Source: Phocoena phocoena (taxonomy: Eukaryota; Chordata; Mammalia; Artiodactyla; Phocoenidae). Taken from it: 64,000 nucleotides of DNA. The notes under the pieces are model-generated. The model was not told the DNA's origin. It saw nothing but the letters and a program-made list of their open reading frames with translations, and made no database searches. Both the position numbers and the translations under genes were made by a program. Location: positions 58,684,299 through 58,748,298 of the forward strand of contig NC_089238.1 in the NCBI RefSeq assembly GCF_963924675.1, read 5' to 3'. Shown piece after piece: positions 53,288 to 64,000 of this stretch. The stretch's first letter is position 1, and every line of letters starts with the position of its first letter.

Positions 53288-55539
53288 GTCAGGACCAAGG
53301 GAACGGGGAGATGGTCCACGGACAGCGGGACGGTCATAGCCTCGCCAGCCCCACAGGCTCCCTTTCGGCAGACGCCAGTCCTGAACCCCCAGCCCAGAAC
53401 CTCGGCCGGAGACTGGAGGGGAACCTCCCCAGTCAGGTGTCCTCTGGAGCCCCGTCCTCCGTCCTCGGAAGGCCTGCGGGCAGGGCAGCAGCTGGCTGGT
53501 GTCAGGTGTCCCGGGAAGAGCCCGAGGTGTCCCCAGCGAGGGCACACAGCCACCCGTCCCCGGCACCTCCGGGCACACTCTGTCCTGCTCAGGCCAGACT
53601 CTCCCAGGAGGATCGCAGTGTGCCATCCCCACAGACATCCTGCCCAGGGCGGGGCAGCGCATCCATCGGGGCCCAGCCTGGGCTCCCGGGACCCTTCACC
53701 CCACACCAGCCCTCGAGGAAGACGCCGCTATCACCCCGCTTATGGATGGGGACAGCAGGGCCCAGAGTCACAGTAAGCGAGGTGCCTCCAGGGTCCAGGC
53801 CCCCTATTTCCTTTCCCATCAGGTCCAAACTGTGCGTGTGACATTCGGGGCCCGCACGGCCTCATCTCCGTGTCCTCCAAGGCCCCGACGGCTCCCGAGT
53901 GCCCACGCTCTCTCAGGCTCCTCCTCCGCGTGGCAGAGCCCTAGTCCGGGTGATGTCGCTGCCCGCTGACGCCATGAGGAGATCGAGGGGTTGGAGGTCG
54001 GGGTTCACGCCAGACCACAGCTCAGCGAGGCTGCAGAGTCCTCTGACTCTGGCACCACTGGGTCCCGGCCAGGGTTTCCCTCCCTCCTTCCCTTCCTTTC
54101 TTCTTACACCCCCTATTACACCACCGCTATGAGCCCCAAGGCCCCTTCTAACTACCAACAGCCCCCGACCCCCCACAAGCACAGAGGAGACAGAAGCGGG
54201 TGTGTCTGTGGGGAAGTCAGGCAGCGCACGCTGAAGTCCACGGCTTCAGGGCGTCCCTCGTGGGCAGCACCCGCTCAAAGACGTGCCCGTGTGTCAGACA
54301 CGGACACCGTGGGGGCCCTCGGACCCCGGTGCAGCGTGGTCGAGCATGGGCACCGTCCCCCAGCAGTGACAGCTCGTGGAGGTGAGAGCAAGGTGCGTCA
54401 GCCCACGAGTGGCCCTCCTGAGCGCCGGGCGCCCACGGGGTCCCGCTGCGTCCACACGAAGGGTGGACGTTGTTCTGCTCACGCGGTCCCAGGCAGGTTT
54501 CTGGCCTTATGACCGTCAGGCAGGACCTTGGAAGCCATGAGAGACGCGGGCGATGCTGGCGGTGCAGGCAGGTCCTTCCGGAAGGCCGGCCCCGAGCATG
54601 CCCTGGGGACAGATTCACCTCCTTCGAGGCCACTGACCACTGCACACTGGCTGCTGTGGGGCCTGGGCAAGGTGGGACAGACCCACTGCCAGCGCGCAGA
54701 GGGGGCGGCGGGACAGCGGGGGCAGACACCTCTGCTTAGGTAGCTCCTGCCCCCAGAATGCCCTCCCCTCCCCTCAAGGCTTCCCGGAGGGTGGGTGGGG
54801 GGTTTCTCTCCTAGACCCTGGGGGTCTCGAGCAAGCCGGGCAACCGCCTGAGGGCTAACGTCCTGGAGCAGGAAGAGGGGCACATGGACCCTCCCAGAGC
54901 CTCCCAGTGGGCGCGTGTGGGACAAACAAGGGAAAAGCTAGGCCTGCACCCTAGGAAGCAGCCGTGTCTCAGAGGGGCCTGTGACCCCGCCGGACGGGGC
55001 TCTCAGGCAGAGGCGGAGGGACTCGGGGGGCTCCAAGGACATGGGGTGACCCCTCACATCAAGATGGGCGGGTTTGACCAGGAGGCTGACCCCTCCCCAC
55101 CCCCTCCAAGGCCAAGGTCAGGGGACGGCTTGTCTTTGATCCCCAATGCTCTGCAAAGCAACGCGAGTTCTGGGGGGCGGGCAGCCCTAATGACTCCCAG
55201 GAGCTGGAACTTGGGCCGCTTCCCACATCTGGTTTCAATCAAGGTCTCCGCCGACCGACGAAGCAGTAATAATATACACAAGGATTAGTATCTTCCCTCC
55301 CTTGGTCTGGGCGGCCCTCCCGCCCCCGCTGGCGCTCCAGCCACGTCCCTTGGATCCTCCCGCGTGGCCCTTCCCGGTCCTGGGGTCTGACCGGGAGGGC
55401 TGTTCCTCTGTGCATTGCTGCCGCCGCCGCAGAGCGCTTAGCCACCCCGGCCGGCCTGCCTCCAGGGACCCTGTGACCACCGGGCCTGTGGGTGACAACA
55501 AGGTCACCCGTTGCCATGGCAACAATACTGGGCCGGGAG

Positions 55540-55895
55540 CCAGGAAACCTGGGTCCCCCATCCTGCTCTGTGACCGACTAACTGTGGTTTTTTTTTTTTT
55601 TTTTTTTTTTTGCGGTACGCGGGCCTCTCACTGCTGTGGCCTCTCCCGTTGCGGAGCACAGGCTCCGGACGCGCAGGCTCAGCGGCCATGGCTCACGGGC
55701 CCAGCCGCTCCGCGGCATGTGGGATCTTCCCGGACCGGGGCACGAACCCGCGTCCCCTGCATCGGCAGGCGGACTCTCAACCACTGCGCCACCAGGGAAG
55801 CCCCGACTAACTGTGAATCCATAAAATCACCCCAGCGTGGCTCTGGGCCTCGGTATACCCATCGGTAATATGGGCCCGTAACTCCCTCTTCTCAG
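55540..55895 (+). mobile_element. MIR fragment split by a young SINE
   Basis: The left part CCTGGGTCCCCCATCCTGC and TCTGTGACCGACTAACTG joins across the SINE to CTCTGGGCCTCGG and CATCGGTAATATGGGC, in MIR order. Confidence 0.65.
55587..55803 (-). mobile_element. Young cetacean CHR SINE with exact target duplication
   Basis: T23 tail complement, GCGGTACGCGGGCCTCTCAC, GCACGAACCCGCGTCCCC B-box, and ACCAGGGAAGCCCC head. The 13-bp direct repeat CCGACTAACTGTG flanks it at 55574-55586 and 55803-55815. The long uninterrupted tail and exact repeat point to a recent insertion. Confidence 0.95.
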
Positions 55896-56009
55896 GTCGG
55901 GGGTGGTCTTAGAAAAGGAAGCCTAAGGAGCAAGGCCACTGTGGCTCCGGTGTCGGGGAGGTTCCAGGTGGCCTCCCTCCACCCCTGTCTCAGCCTCTCG
56001 GCCGGAGTG

Positions 56010-56095
56010 TCAGCGGTTTTTCTACCTGAGGCCTCGGTTTTCTCACCTGTGAGATGGGGATGAGAGCAGAGCCGCCCCGTAGAGGCTTGGAGGGA
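56010..56095 (+). mobile_element. MIR fragment
   Basis: GAGGCCTCGGTTTTCTCACC then TGTGAGATGGGGATGAGAGC. Confidence 0.7.
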
Positions 56096-56234
56096 CGGGA
56101 CATGCTCAGCCAGAGGCGCCTTCTAAAGGCCCGTGGGCCTGGGCACCAGGCGGGGGCACAGCTCTGATTTTAAACGGGCTCCCTTTTTCTGGGAGCTGCG
56201 TATGTGCCTGGGTGCCAAGACCCCCTCATCCTGA

Positions 56235-56335
56235 CAGAGCCCTGATGTGTAAGACCCGAGTTACAGATGGGGAAACTGAGGCACCGGGCGCGTGCCCGGG
56301 GTCACACGGCCATAATGCAGCAGATCCCACACGTG
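56235..56335 (-). mobile_element. MIR fragment
   Basis: GTTACAGATGGGGAAACTGA, GGCACCGGGCGC, GGGGTCACACGGCC: reverse MIR core. Confidence 0.7.
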
Positions 56336-57224
56336 CAGCCCTCTGGCTGACGACCCTGCCGGTCGCAGGAAGGGTCCCTCACTGTGGACCCTCGGAGCCT
56401 GCCCAGAGGGGTGGCGGTGAGCCTCTGTCTGGGGGTGGGGTGGAGGGTCCACAAGAGAATGTCCTGCTACTCAGGGCAGCCCCTCACAGCCTCAGAGGGG
56501 GCACTGCGGTGGCCAGGCTGCCCCCCAATCAGCAGGGGCTCATGAATCCCACTGGTGCTGAGAGGAAACCCGTCTGCTTGGACGGGAGTTTCCCTTCTAC
56601 CATCGAGATGCTGTGAAACTGGGCCAGACACAATCTCCCCACCGTGCTCCAGCCCAGGGGTCACCTCAGGAGCGGTCCAATCTCCCCTTTGTTCTGGCTG
56701 CGCGCCCCCAGGCTGGGAGAACCCCGTCCCAGTAACTCCTGTGCGGCCGCAGGGCCTCCGCACCTGCTGGGACGCCCCCCACGTCCACACAAGGCTGCCT
56801 CCTCATCCTCACTCAGGACTGGCTCCCAATGTCCCCCCTTAAAGGAGCCCTCCTAGCCCCCACCCCTGCCCTCCCCGCTGCATCACCCACTTTATCTCCT
56901 GTGGAGCACCTGTCAGCACCCGCAGTGGTGGTCCGTGCGGTCCCCGTGTTCACCACCCCTCGCCCCAAGGACACGGGCCTCGTCTTTCCGTGCACTGCTA
57001 ACCCCAGACCAGCACCGACGCCTGGTGGTCAGTAAGATGCTCCACAAAGGTGTGCCGGCTGACCTGTGAGAAACCCAGAGTGGCCCCGCCTGCCCTTCTG
57101 CTGCCTCAGCCCCCGGCCCAGCCCGTTCATGTTCACGTTCGAGAGCTTGGTGGCTGTGGCCGGAGAGCCTGGGCGGAGCTTGGCTTGGACCTGCCCCGCC
57201 CAGCGGCCCCAGCAGGTAGTGCCC

Positions 57225-57265
57225 CTGTGTGTGTGTGTGTGTGGCGGGGGGGGGGGGGGGGGGGG
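57225..57265. repeat. (GT)n followed by G20
   Basis: TGTGTGTG dinucleotides to 57243, then GC and twenty G's (57246-57265). Likely variable and prone to sequencing error. Confidence 0.92.
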
Positions 57266-57289
57266 ACCGAGGAGCTGTTCTGAGCCTGC

Positions 57290-57790
57290 CCCACAGCAGT
57301 AAAGCTTGGTCGTGGCTGCCTAAGACACCTGCCACCTGCGGGGGTGGACGGATTGCAAAACGGCCTCAATTCTCGCGCCCCCCCGCCCACTCACACCCCT
57401 TGCAATGTGACTGCAGCTCTTTCCACCCAGAGATGGAGTCGATTTCCCTGCGCTTGGATCCGTGCTGGTCCTGGGAGTCGCTCTGGCCACTAGGACGCGG
57501 CAGAAGTGACGTCAGCCGGCTCTGAGCCGGACACCAGGCGGTCAGCTCCACTTGCTGTCCTGTTGAGCCTGCTGGAGGGGAAGGCTCACATGGGGCAGGG
57601 TCGGCCCAGCTGCCCCAGCTGGGGGTCCAGGCGCATGAGGGGCCCGGCCACACTCAGCAGAGCCAGGAGCAAGGCCAGCCAGGACCAGGACCTCACACAT
57701 GAGCCGCCCAAAGACTATAAGCCAGATGAAGGTGGCTGTTTTAAGGCACTAAGTTTTGGGCGGTTTGTCACCCAGCAATAACTAACAGGT
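57290..57790 (+). mobile_element. LTR relic, probably MaLR/ERVL class
   Basis: CAATGTGACTGCAGCTCTTTCCACCCAGAGATGGAGTCGATTTCCC, in pieces, then AAGGCACTAAGTTTTGGGCGGTTTGTCACCCAGCAATAACTAAC at the end, fit an old solo LTR. The family was not assigned; it is non-coding. Confidence 0.6.
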
Positions 57791-60702
57791 ACACACTGGT
57801 ACTTAGAACCACAACATTTTGGAGCTGGGAGGGCCCTTAGAGACCCAAGGATCAGATGTCACAGGGGCAGGTTCCAGCTGGACCAGGGTTCCTGCCCCTC
57901 TGCTCCCTGTTCTGGTGGAGACGTCTGGGCTCAGGTGAGCAGGCCACCCAACGGACCACGTCTGAGGACATCATCCGGCCCAGACAGCGACCCGCAAGGA
58001 AGCTCGCCACAGCACTGCTTGTGAGGGGGATGAGCCCCCAGACGACAGGTCAAACACATCCTCCACCAGGGGGACCCTACGGAGCCTGAGATCACACGGT
58101 GGGTACTTTCACTCAGGAAACCGCTTTTCTGTGCCCACAAGCCTGAAGCACTGCACACGCAAGGCACAGCGGTTTGCTCTGAGGCGGGGAATCCACGGAA
58201 GTACAGACAGCCGGGCATCGGCAGCAAAGGACAAGAATACTCACTGGCCACTGTCACAGAGGCCCATCGATAGGTCAAGGGGCAGAGCCACACGGCAGAA
58301 TACCACGCAGCAAGGACAAAGGACACGCGTAACCCCCGGCACCAGCACGGACAAGCGTCACCAACGTGAGGCTGAGTACATGACACCAGACCCCAAAGGG
58401 GACGGGCCACGCGATTCTACTTACATGAACTTCAGAAGCTGGCATTAGGGTCAGGGTGGTAGTCCTGCGACAGGCAGGGACGGGGAAGGGCTCGGGGCCT
58501 GGGGCAGGTCGGGGGACGTTGCCTGGTATCTGCACAGTCTGTGAACACTCCCACATACACTTTTCTGTGTGTGTGCTGTACTTCAAATACCCGATTACTA
58601 GCAAAAATGGTGCCCCAGGATACCACCTAATAATAAGGAAAATCAAAAGAGGTGGAAACACGTGAAACTCCATCTCGTAAATAAACATACGTGCAGAAAA
58701 AGGACGAGAAACAAAAGGTGACCGTGGTTCCTGGTAGAAGGCTGGTCAGAGCCATTCTGTCCGTGTCTGTGTTTTCAAGAGGGGTCTGGGGGTTTGGTCG
58801 GAGCGAGGAGGCCAGAGCTGCCGCCAAGCGCAGATGCCCCAAACAAGGAGGGGGGCGAGACTTCCTTCTTGGACCAAGCCTGGGATGGTCACAGAGCCAA
58901 GTCCACGGCGCCCCGGCGCTGAGCGGAGTTCGGAGGCGGCGAGGGTGGAGAGCTCACAGCAGCTGGAATGGAAACCCTCCCTGCTCTCCGCCGGCCGCAA
59001 AGGTGATCCAGATGTCCCCCGGCTCGCCCCGCGGCTGGCGTACGGAGGGAGCACATTCCTCGCCCAGCTGTCCAGGCTGCACAGCCAAGAGCAGCTCCTG
59101 AGAGCTGAGGGGGAGGCGCCCGCCATCTGGGCCGCCTGCCGTGTGTGTGCGCGTGTTGCCGGGGGCCGTGGGAGGAAGGGTGTCCTCCTCTCCCAGCACC
59201 GGTCCTGGCACTCTGGGAGTCCCCTCCCGTCCACCCATGCGCACCTGCCCCCAAGGGGGAGTGGCTCAGCTGCAGGCTGGCACACTAGTTAGTGTGAACA
59301 GGCTGTGATGATAAACGTGGTGGTGCCTGGGCAGGCACGAGGGGTGTGGGCACGTGGATAGAGAGACACGAGTGGGTGAGCAGAAGGCGGGGGGATGGCG
59401 CTGTGACCCAAGCACGATGGACAGAGTTCCCTCCTGCAGCTCTCAGTGGAGGCGATGGACACACAGGCCACCACCAAGGTTGCGCGGTAGGGGGGAAAAG
59501 CCCAGCTTTGGGGGCGGGCAGGCCGGCCTCCAGCCGTGACCTCGTCACTGGGGTGGCCTTGGCTGGGCCTCCTCCTCTGAGCCTTGGTTTCCACAACTGC
59601 ACACTCGGGCCGACGTCCCCGTGAGGACTAGCTGTGCGCCTGTACAGCCCAACACCCTGCTTTGCTCACACACACACCTGGCGGGGATGTGATGGGGCGG
59701 GGGACCCTGGCACCCCAGGAGCTGCGTCACCTGGTGGGGGAAGTCCTCCCGGAGCCCAGGACATCTACACTGAGGCCTGAACAAAAGACGTGTCCCCCGA
59801 GGGCTGCGGCAGCACCTGGTAGAGGCTGCCGGGCAGCGTTCCCACGTGTGTGCGTTTCCTGGGGGGAGGGGCTGTGACCCCAAGGAAGACTGCAGGACAC
59901 CGTGGAACAAAAGAGGATCTGATATGTACACGGAGAACCTCTAGAAGGAAACAAAAGCTGCCCCTGGGCAAAGGCAGCAAGGCCCCCTCCTCTCTGCCTC
60001 CCTCCTGGACCAGCCCCACTTTTAAACCACCTCCTGATTTATTTTTAAACTGCCTGCCGCCCACCAGCATTGTGCCCCCCCCCTCCGCCAGCTCTGAACG
60101 AAAGTGACAGTAACGTGAGCAACAGACAGACAATGACAAAGTGCCACTGAGCGCACAAACAGAAGCCTTAGTCCAGATCCCTTATTTTAAGAAAGGAACT
60201 GACAAAACGCAAGCAACTCATTGGCCACAGCACCCTCTGAGGATGGTCGGTGCCCAGGCTTGGGTGAAGCGGGAAGCCCTGCATCCGCGCAGGCACACCT
60301 GGACTGGGTGCGTCACTGGGAGAGGCAGGGGAGCCTTGAAGAAGAGGTGCATTGCACCTGTGCGATGTGCACAGCTGAAGCTGGGAGGGCGTCCTGGTGG
60401 AGCGCGCAGCTTGGCAAAAGCAGTGCGGTCGGAACTCCAGGAACAATCTAGTATCGAGCTCCACCTGTGCACGAAGGCGGACGGCAAGGCGGGGAGGCCG
60501 GAGGGTCTGGAAACTTAGGCCACGCGGTCGGGATACTCCCCTGCCGGCAACGAGGCGTCCCCGAGGCTTACCCGATTCCCAAGGCATTTTCGTTGCTTAA
60601 AAAACGTGCAGACCGGCTGCATATCACCTTGAACGCCCCAGAGGAATGTTGCCAAAATATAAAATAACAAGGCTGCTCCTGTGAATTAGGGACCGGCGGC
60701 TT

Positions 60703-60870
60703 ACCCTGCACGCGCGGCCCATCGGGGGCGTCTCTCCAGAGTGCCACGTGATCCTCCCGCCAATCCCGACACAGAACGCCGCCCCTGGCCCGCGTGGCCC
60801 GCGAGTGGCGGGAGCCACCGATGCGGACGAGGGGGTGTGGCCCCAGGATGCTGCCCATGAGGCCCGAGGG
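60703..60870 (-). promoter_or_regulatory. CpG cluster with splice donor, possible alternative first exon
   Basis: About 19 CpGs in 120 bp within a CpG-poor intron, a CCAAT box on the plus strand at 60760-60764, a CACGTG E-box near 60745, and on the minus strand TGCAGG|GTAAGC (donor GT at 60704-60703). It could be the first, non-coding exon of the short CBFA2T3 isoform; this is inference. Confidence 0.3.
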
Positions 60871-61789
60871 ATCCCAGGTGGTGACCTGCACCCGCTTCTA
60901 AGCAGGTTTAGAAGTCACCGCCCGCAGAGGTGGGGGCTGAGGAGGTGGTCTGGGCTGGCTTTGCTCCAAGGGCCGGGGTGTCTCCAGCTCTCACGCCCCA
61001 CTTTCGCAAAGATGACCCGAGAGCTGGTTTGGCTGCTCTGCGGTGAGCGGCAGCCCGACATGGCGCTGCCCCCCGTGCCTGCTGCGGGAGCCCCTGTGGA
61101 CCGGGACTGGGGTGGGGGCAGGCCTGTGGTCTCTCGCCCCACCCAGAGACAACCAACCCCGCTTCTGTGCCCTCTTGCTTCCTGGACGTGGAAGGCCCTG
61201 CCCAGGCCCCTCCCTGACCCACACACCCAGGGATGAAGCCGGGCCCACGAGAGACCCCACCACTGCGGGGGCAGCAGCCCTGGGCCCCAGGCCCTCCCGT
61301 CCTCCTGCCTCTGCCTTCATGGGGGAGGCTGGGGGCCACGGGAAAAGCTCACGCTTCCTCTGGCAGAGAACTCGGTAAAGACCGGAGGCGAGGTACCCTG
61401 GGGGCCTTACAGCTACAGCATTCTATCGTGGTCAAAGCTCATAGCACCGGGGAGGCCATCACTGCCTCCCTTCCCATATGCTCAGAGAGGTCCGGGTCTG
61501 CACCCGAGGTCACACAGCACTGGTGCAGGCTGGGCGCTCCTAAGGACACAACAGGCACGTCTGGCCCCAGCAGCTCTGTCTACAGCTCACCTCCTCAGAT
61601 ACCTGTGGTTAATTTTACAATTTAACGCCAGCCACGCCGGAGAGGCCTGGGGGCAGTGTGGCCTCATACCACCTCTTGGAGGGAGGCACCGGGCCCCAGC
61701 CTCTCTTTGCATCCTGGGTGCCATCTTCCCAGGACCCTTCTCCCTGATGGATTCCAAACAGCCCTTCGAGCCCTGGTCCGAGAAGATCC

Positions 61790-62045
61790 CACATGCCGCT
61801 GAGCAACTAAGCCCATGTGACACAACTACTGAGCCTGTGAGCCACAACTACTGAGCCCACGAGCCACAACTACTGAGCCCGTGAGCCTAGAGCCCGTGAT
61901 CCACAAGAGAAGCCACCGCAATGAGAAGCCCATGCACCGCAGCGAGGAGTGGCCCCCGCTCGCCACAACTAGAGAAAAGCCCGCGCGCAGCAACAAAGAC
62001 CCAACGCAGCCAGAAGTAAATAAATAAAATAAATTTAAAAAATAA
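61790..62045 (+). mobile_element. CHR-type SINE, 5'-truncated
   Basis: AGAAGATCCCACATGCCGCT, repeated CACAACTACTGAGCC words, AACTAGAGAAAAGCCCGCGC, and an AAGTAAATAAATAAAATAAA tail. The tRNA-like head is missing. Confidence 0.85.
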
Positions 62046-62584
62046 GACGCAGAGTAATAACAAGTACAGGCAGCAGCCAGGCATACAGCAAGTGCCAAAT
62101 TAGTGCCAACCTACAACAGGAGACACCCCGAGCCCTTGCTTTCTCGAAGGTGCTCCCCCGAGCCCTGCCGCGAGACGGAGGGACGCCGTGCCACACCACA
62201 CGAAGGCAGGTGGAAAGGAAGCCTCCCCCTCCGCACCCAGAGGAGCCCCCAGCCTGGCAGGACGGTGTCCCCCTGCCACTTCCCAGCCCTGCCCCCCACC
62301 CTGCTGGGTGGTCTCCCCCCAGCCTGGCCCACCCAGCCTGGAGGCCAGAGCCCCCAGCGGGCCCTGGGGATGACACTAAGGGGACACTAAAGCCTTGTGG
62401 GGAGGCAACTCCGTGAGCCAGCGTCCACACAAGCTGGGAACAACCTCCTTTCACTGGATTTAAGGAAAACACAGTCCTCTGGAAGCAAACCTTTTAAACA
62501 GATGTTTCCTCTTGGCACGAACTTCCCGGGCGGGGCCTGCGCTCTCACACAGAGGCGCCGGGGAGACCAAGTGATTTCCATTCT

Positions 62585-62760
62585 TTTTAGGAAGGGGAGG
62601 AAAATATTTTAAAAAATGTGTTTTACAAGCCTGCCTTTGCCATTGTTTATGTAAACAGGTAAATTGTTTCCTGCCTCAATTAAAAACATCTGCCACATAA
62701 ATGAATCCCAATTAACTCGTCCTGCTTTTAATTAGTCTGTTAATTACACGCAGGCAGCAG
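62585..62760. promoter_or_regulatory. AT-rich island with inverted forkhead-like site
   Basis: About 175 bp of AT-rich DNA in a GC-rich intron. TGTTTATGTAAACA (62644-62657) is an inverted pair of forkhead-like half sites with a 2-bp spacer; several TAAT/ATTA homeodomain cores follow (62677-62750). It has no repeat signature. It looks like a conserved non-coding element, which cannot be proven without alignment. Confidence 0.4.
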
Positions 62761-63364
62761 AAAGGATGCCTACGAGTAGGCGAAGCCGAGTGCGCGCCCT
62801 CCCCCCAGCCTGGCAAGGATCTGGGCTGTGTCTGGCTCCTGGTGGATGAGCATGGCAGGGAGCTGGTGGCGCGGTGCCAGCCGGGATTCCCTGATCTGGG
62901 GCTGCCGGGTGGGCACCTCCTCCAGGGGCCCCTGGATGGGGTGGAGCCCCCTTCTACACCCCCTTCTGCCCTCCTCCCTCATCTCCTCCAGCCACCCCCC
63001 TCATCACTGGGGAGGAAGGAGGGACCTTAAGGGCGCCCCACTCACATCTCAGCCATATTTTGCTGGGGGAAGGAGGCGGCCAGGGAGTGGAGGCCTGTGC
63101 CTGGTCCAAGAAGGCCTGCCTGGGAGGGGCGGGGGGGAAGACAGCTCGGTCAGACGCTGCACCCTGAGCACCGGCCTGGCCGCCTCACGAGTGCCCCTCA
63201 CCCGCCCCTCGCCTGCGCCCCTCCTCCTCCCCTCCTCCACAGCCTTCACCACGGTTTGTAATTTCTCATCCTCTTGTGTTGTGCCTGCTTCCCCAAAGCC
63301 CGGCCCAGGGCAGGAGGCGCCCAGTACACGCTCTGTGAGTAAGCCTCATCCAGGGAGGCTCACC

Positions 63365-63475
63365 CAGGAGATGTCATTATTCCCACTCAGGAGGCTCGGG
63401 AGGGCGGAAACCCCTCCAAGGTGTCACATGGTCACATCACCCCTCCGGAGGGGCTGGATTTGAACCCAGGGGAGC
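63365..63475 (-). mobile_element. MIR fragment
   Basis: TCATTATTCCCACTCAGGAG then GGCTGGATTTGAACCCAGG: reverse MIR, diverged. Confidence 0.6.
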
Positions 63476-64000
63476 CCTGATTCCAGGGTGTATTGACAGC
63501 ACCGAGTACATCACAGAGGCCAAGCTCGGGAGCCGACGCTGTCCCTGGGGGCTGGGCTGGCGGGGTCTCAAGCCTCACGTCTGATGGGCCCCTGGGGTAC
63601 CCCCTCCTTCCACACCCGGGTCTCTCCTTCCAGGGTGGGGGGCACATCCCGGCCTCCCACAGACACTCTCCCCACATCTCCCCCAGGTTCCCAGGGCTTA
63701 CAGAAGCAGAAATGGTCAGAGCCCACCCAGCCAGAGCGGTCAGTGGGCTTCCACTCACACTCCAGGCCCATCAGGCAGGTGGGCACCAGAGCCGCTCAGC
63801 GAGAATGCTGCAGCTGAGGAAAAGGGAAAGATGCGTCCGACTGACGTGATGTCTGCCACGGGCATCGGAGTGGGCAGAGAATGATAAGCCATGTCTGCCA
63901 CGGGCATCACAGGGAGCGGATGGACAGGTGCCCAGGATTCAGTCCACCTTTCACCCACAGTGTTCTAGAACAGTCTGCCTCTCCAACTGCCGGTGGGCAC

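Larger units (their letters stand above)
46832..64000 (-). other. CBFA2T3: CBFA2T3 upstream intron(s)
   Basis: 17 kb to the window edge. It contains several MIR copies, one young CHR SINE, one older CHR SINE, an LTR relic, a CpG cluster with a splice donor at 60.7 kb and an AT-rich island at 62.6 kb. The long-isoform start exon was not recognised here. Confidence 0.7.

Noticed and set aside
61815..61880. Triplicated CACAACTACTGAGCC inside a SINE as a new tandem duplication
   Set aside because: The same repeated word is part of the normal body of this CHR SINE family as I know it.
1..64000. Prokaryote-type systems, CRISPR arrays, operons or intact endogenous retroviruses
   Set aside because: The exon-intron structure and SINE/LINE content are mammalian. 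The only direct repeats are simple or minisatellite repeats, and the LTR pieces have no internal coding region.

Overview
This window is mammalian nuclear DNA, most likely from a cetacean. It is GC-rich, its genes are split into short exons with GT-AG introns, and it carries tRNA-derived SINEs of the CHR type. Two of these (about 15.54-15.76 kb and 55.59-55.80 kb) have the form I know as abundant in whales and dolphins. I see no ruminant-specific Bov-A or BovB element. The gene order and strands, GALNS(-) TRAPPC2L(+) PABPN1L(-) CBFA2T3(-), are those of human 16q24.3.

Layout. 1-7718: 5' part of GALNS, a lysosomal sulfatase, minus strand; exons 1-4 are present and the rest lies beyond the left edge. 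7.4-8.3 kb: a CpG-rich divergent promoter whose two start codons face away from each other 257 bp apart, with three GC boxes and a palindromic GTCACGTGAC (CLEAR/E-box) site. 7976-12148: all five coding exons of TRAPPC2L, plus strand. 16679-19471: all seven coding exons of PABPN1L, minus strand, convergent with TRAPPC2L. 19.5-25.5 kb: intergenic. 25.5-46.8 kb: CBFA2T3 (MTG16/ETO2), minus strand, with ten coding exons and a long AT-richer 3' UTR. From the ATG at 46805 the exons give a complete 567-aa protein, the short isoform; the start exon(s) of the long isoform were not found. 46.8-64 kb: upstream CBFA2T3 intron with old MIR copies, a young SINE, an LTR relic, a possible alternative first exon and an AT-rich candidate enhancer.

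All 26 coding exons were placed from splice signals and reading phase. Every phase closes, and the lengths are 139 aa (TRAPPC2L), 272 aa (PABPN1L) and 567 aa (CBFA2T3 short form). The genes are unrelated in function: lysosomal degradation, vesicle tethering, RNA binding and transcriptional co-repression. Only GALNS and TRAPPC2L share control DNA. Family and human comparisons come from memory; no alignment or database search was run.

No prokaryote-like system, CRISPR array or intact mobile element is present. The points most worth following are regulatory: the CLEAR palindrome shared by two genes, a TISU-like start in TRAPPC2L, a 129-nt in-frame GC-rich last intron in PABPN1L, two Pumilio sites in the CBFA2T3 3' UTR, and an inverted forkhead-like site in an AT-rich island at 62.6 kb.
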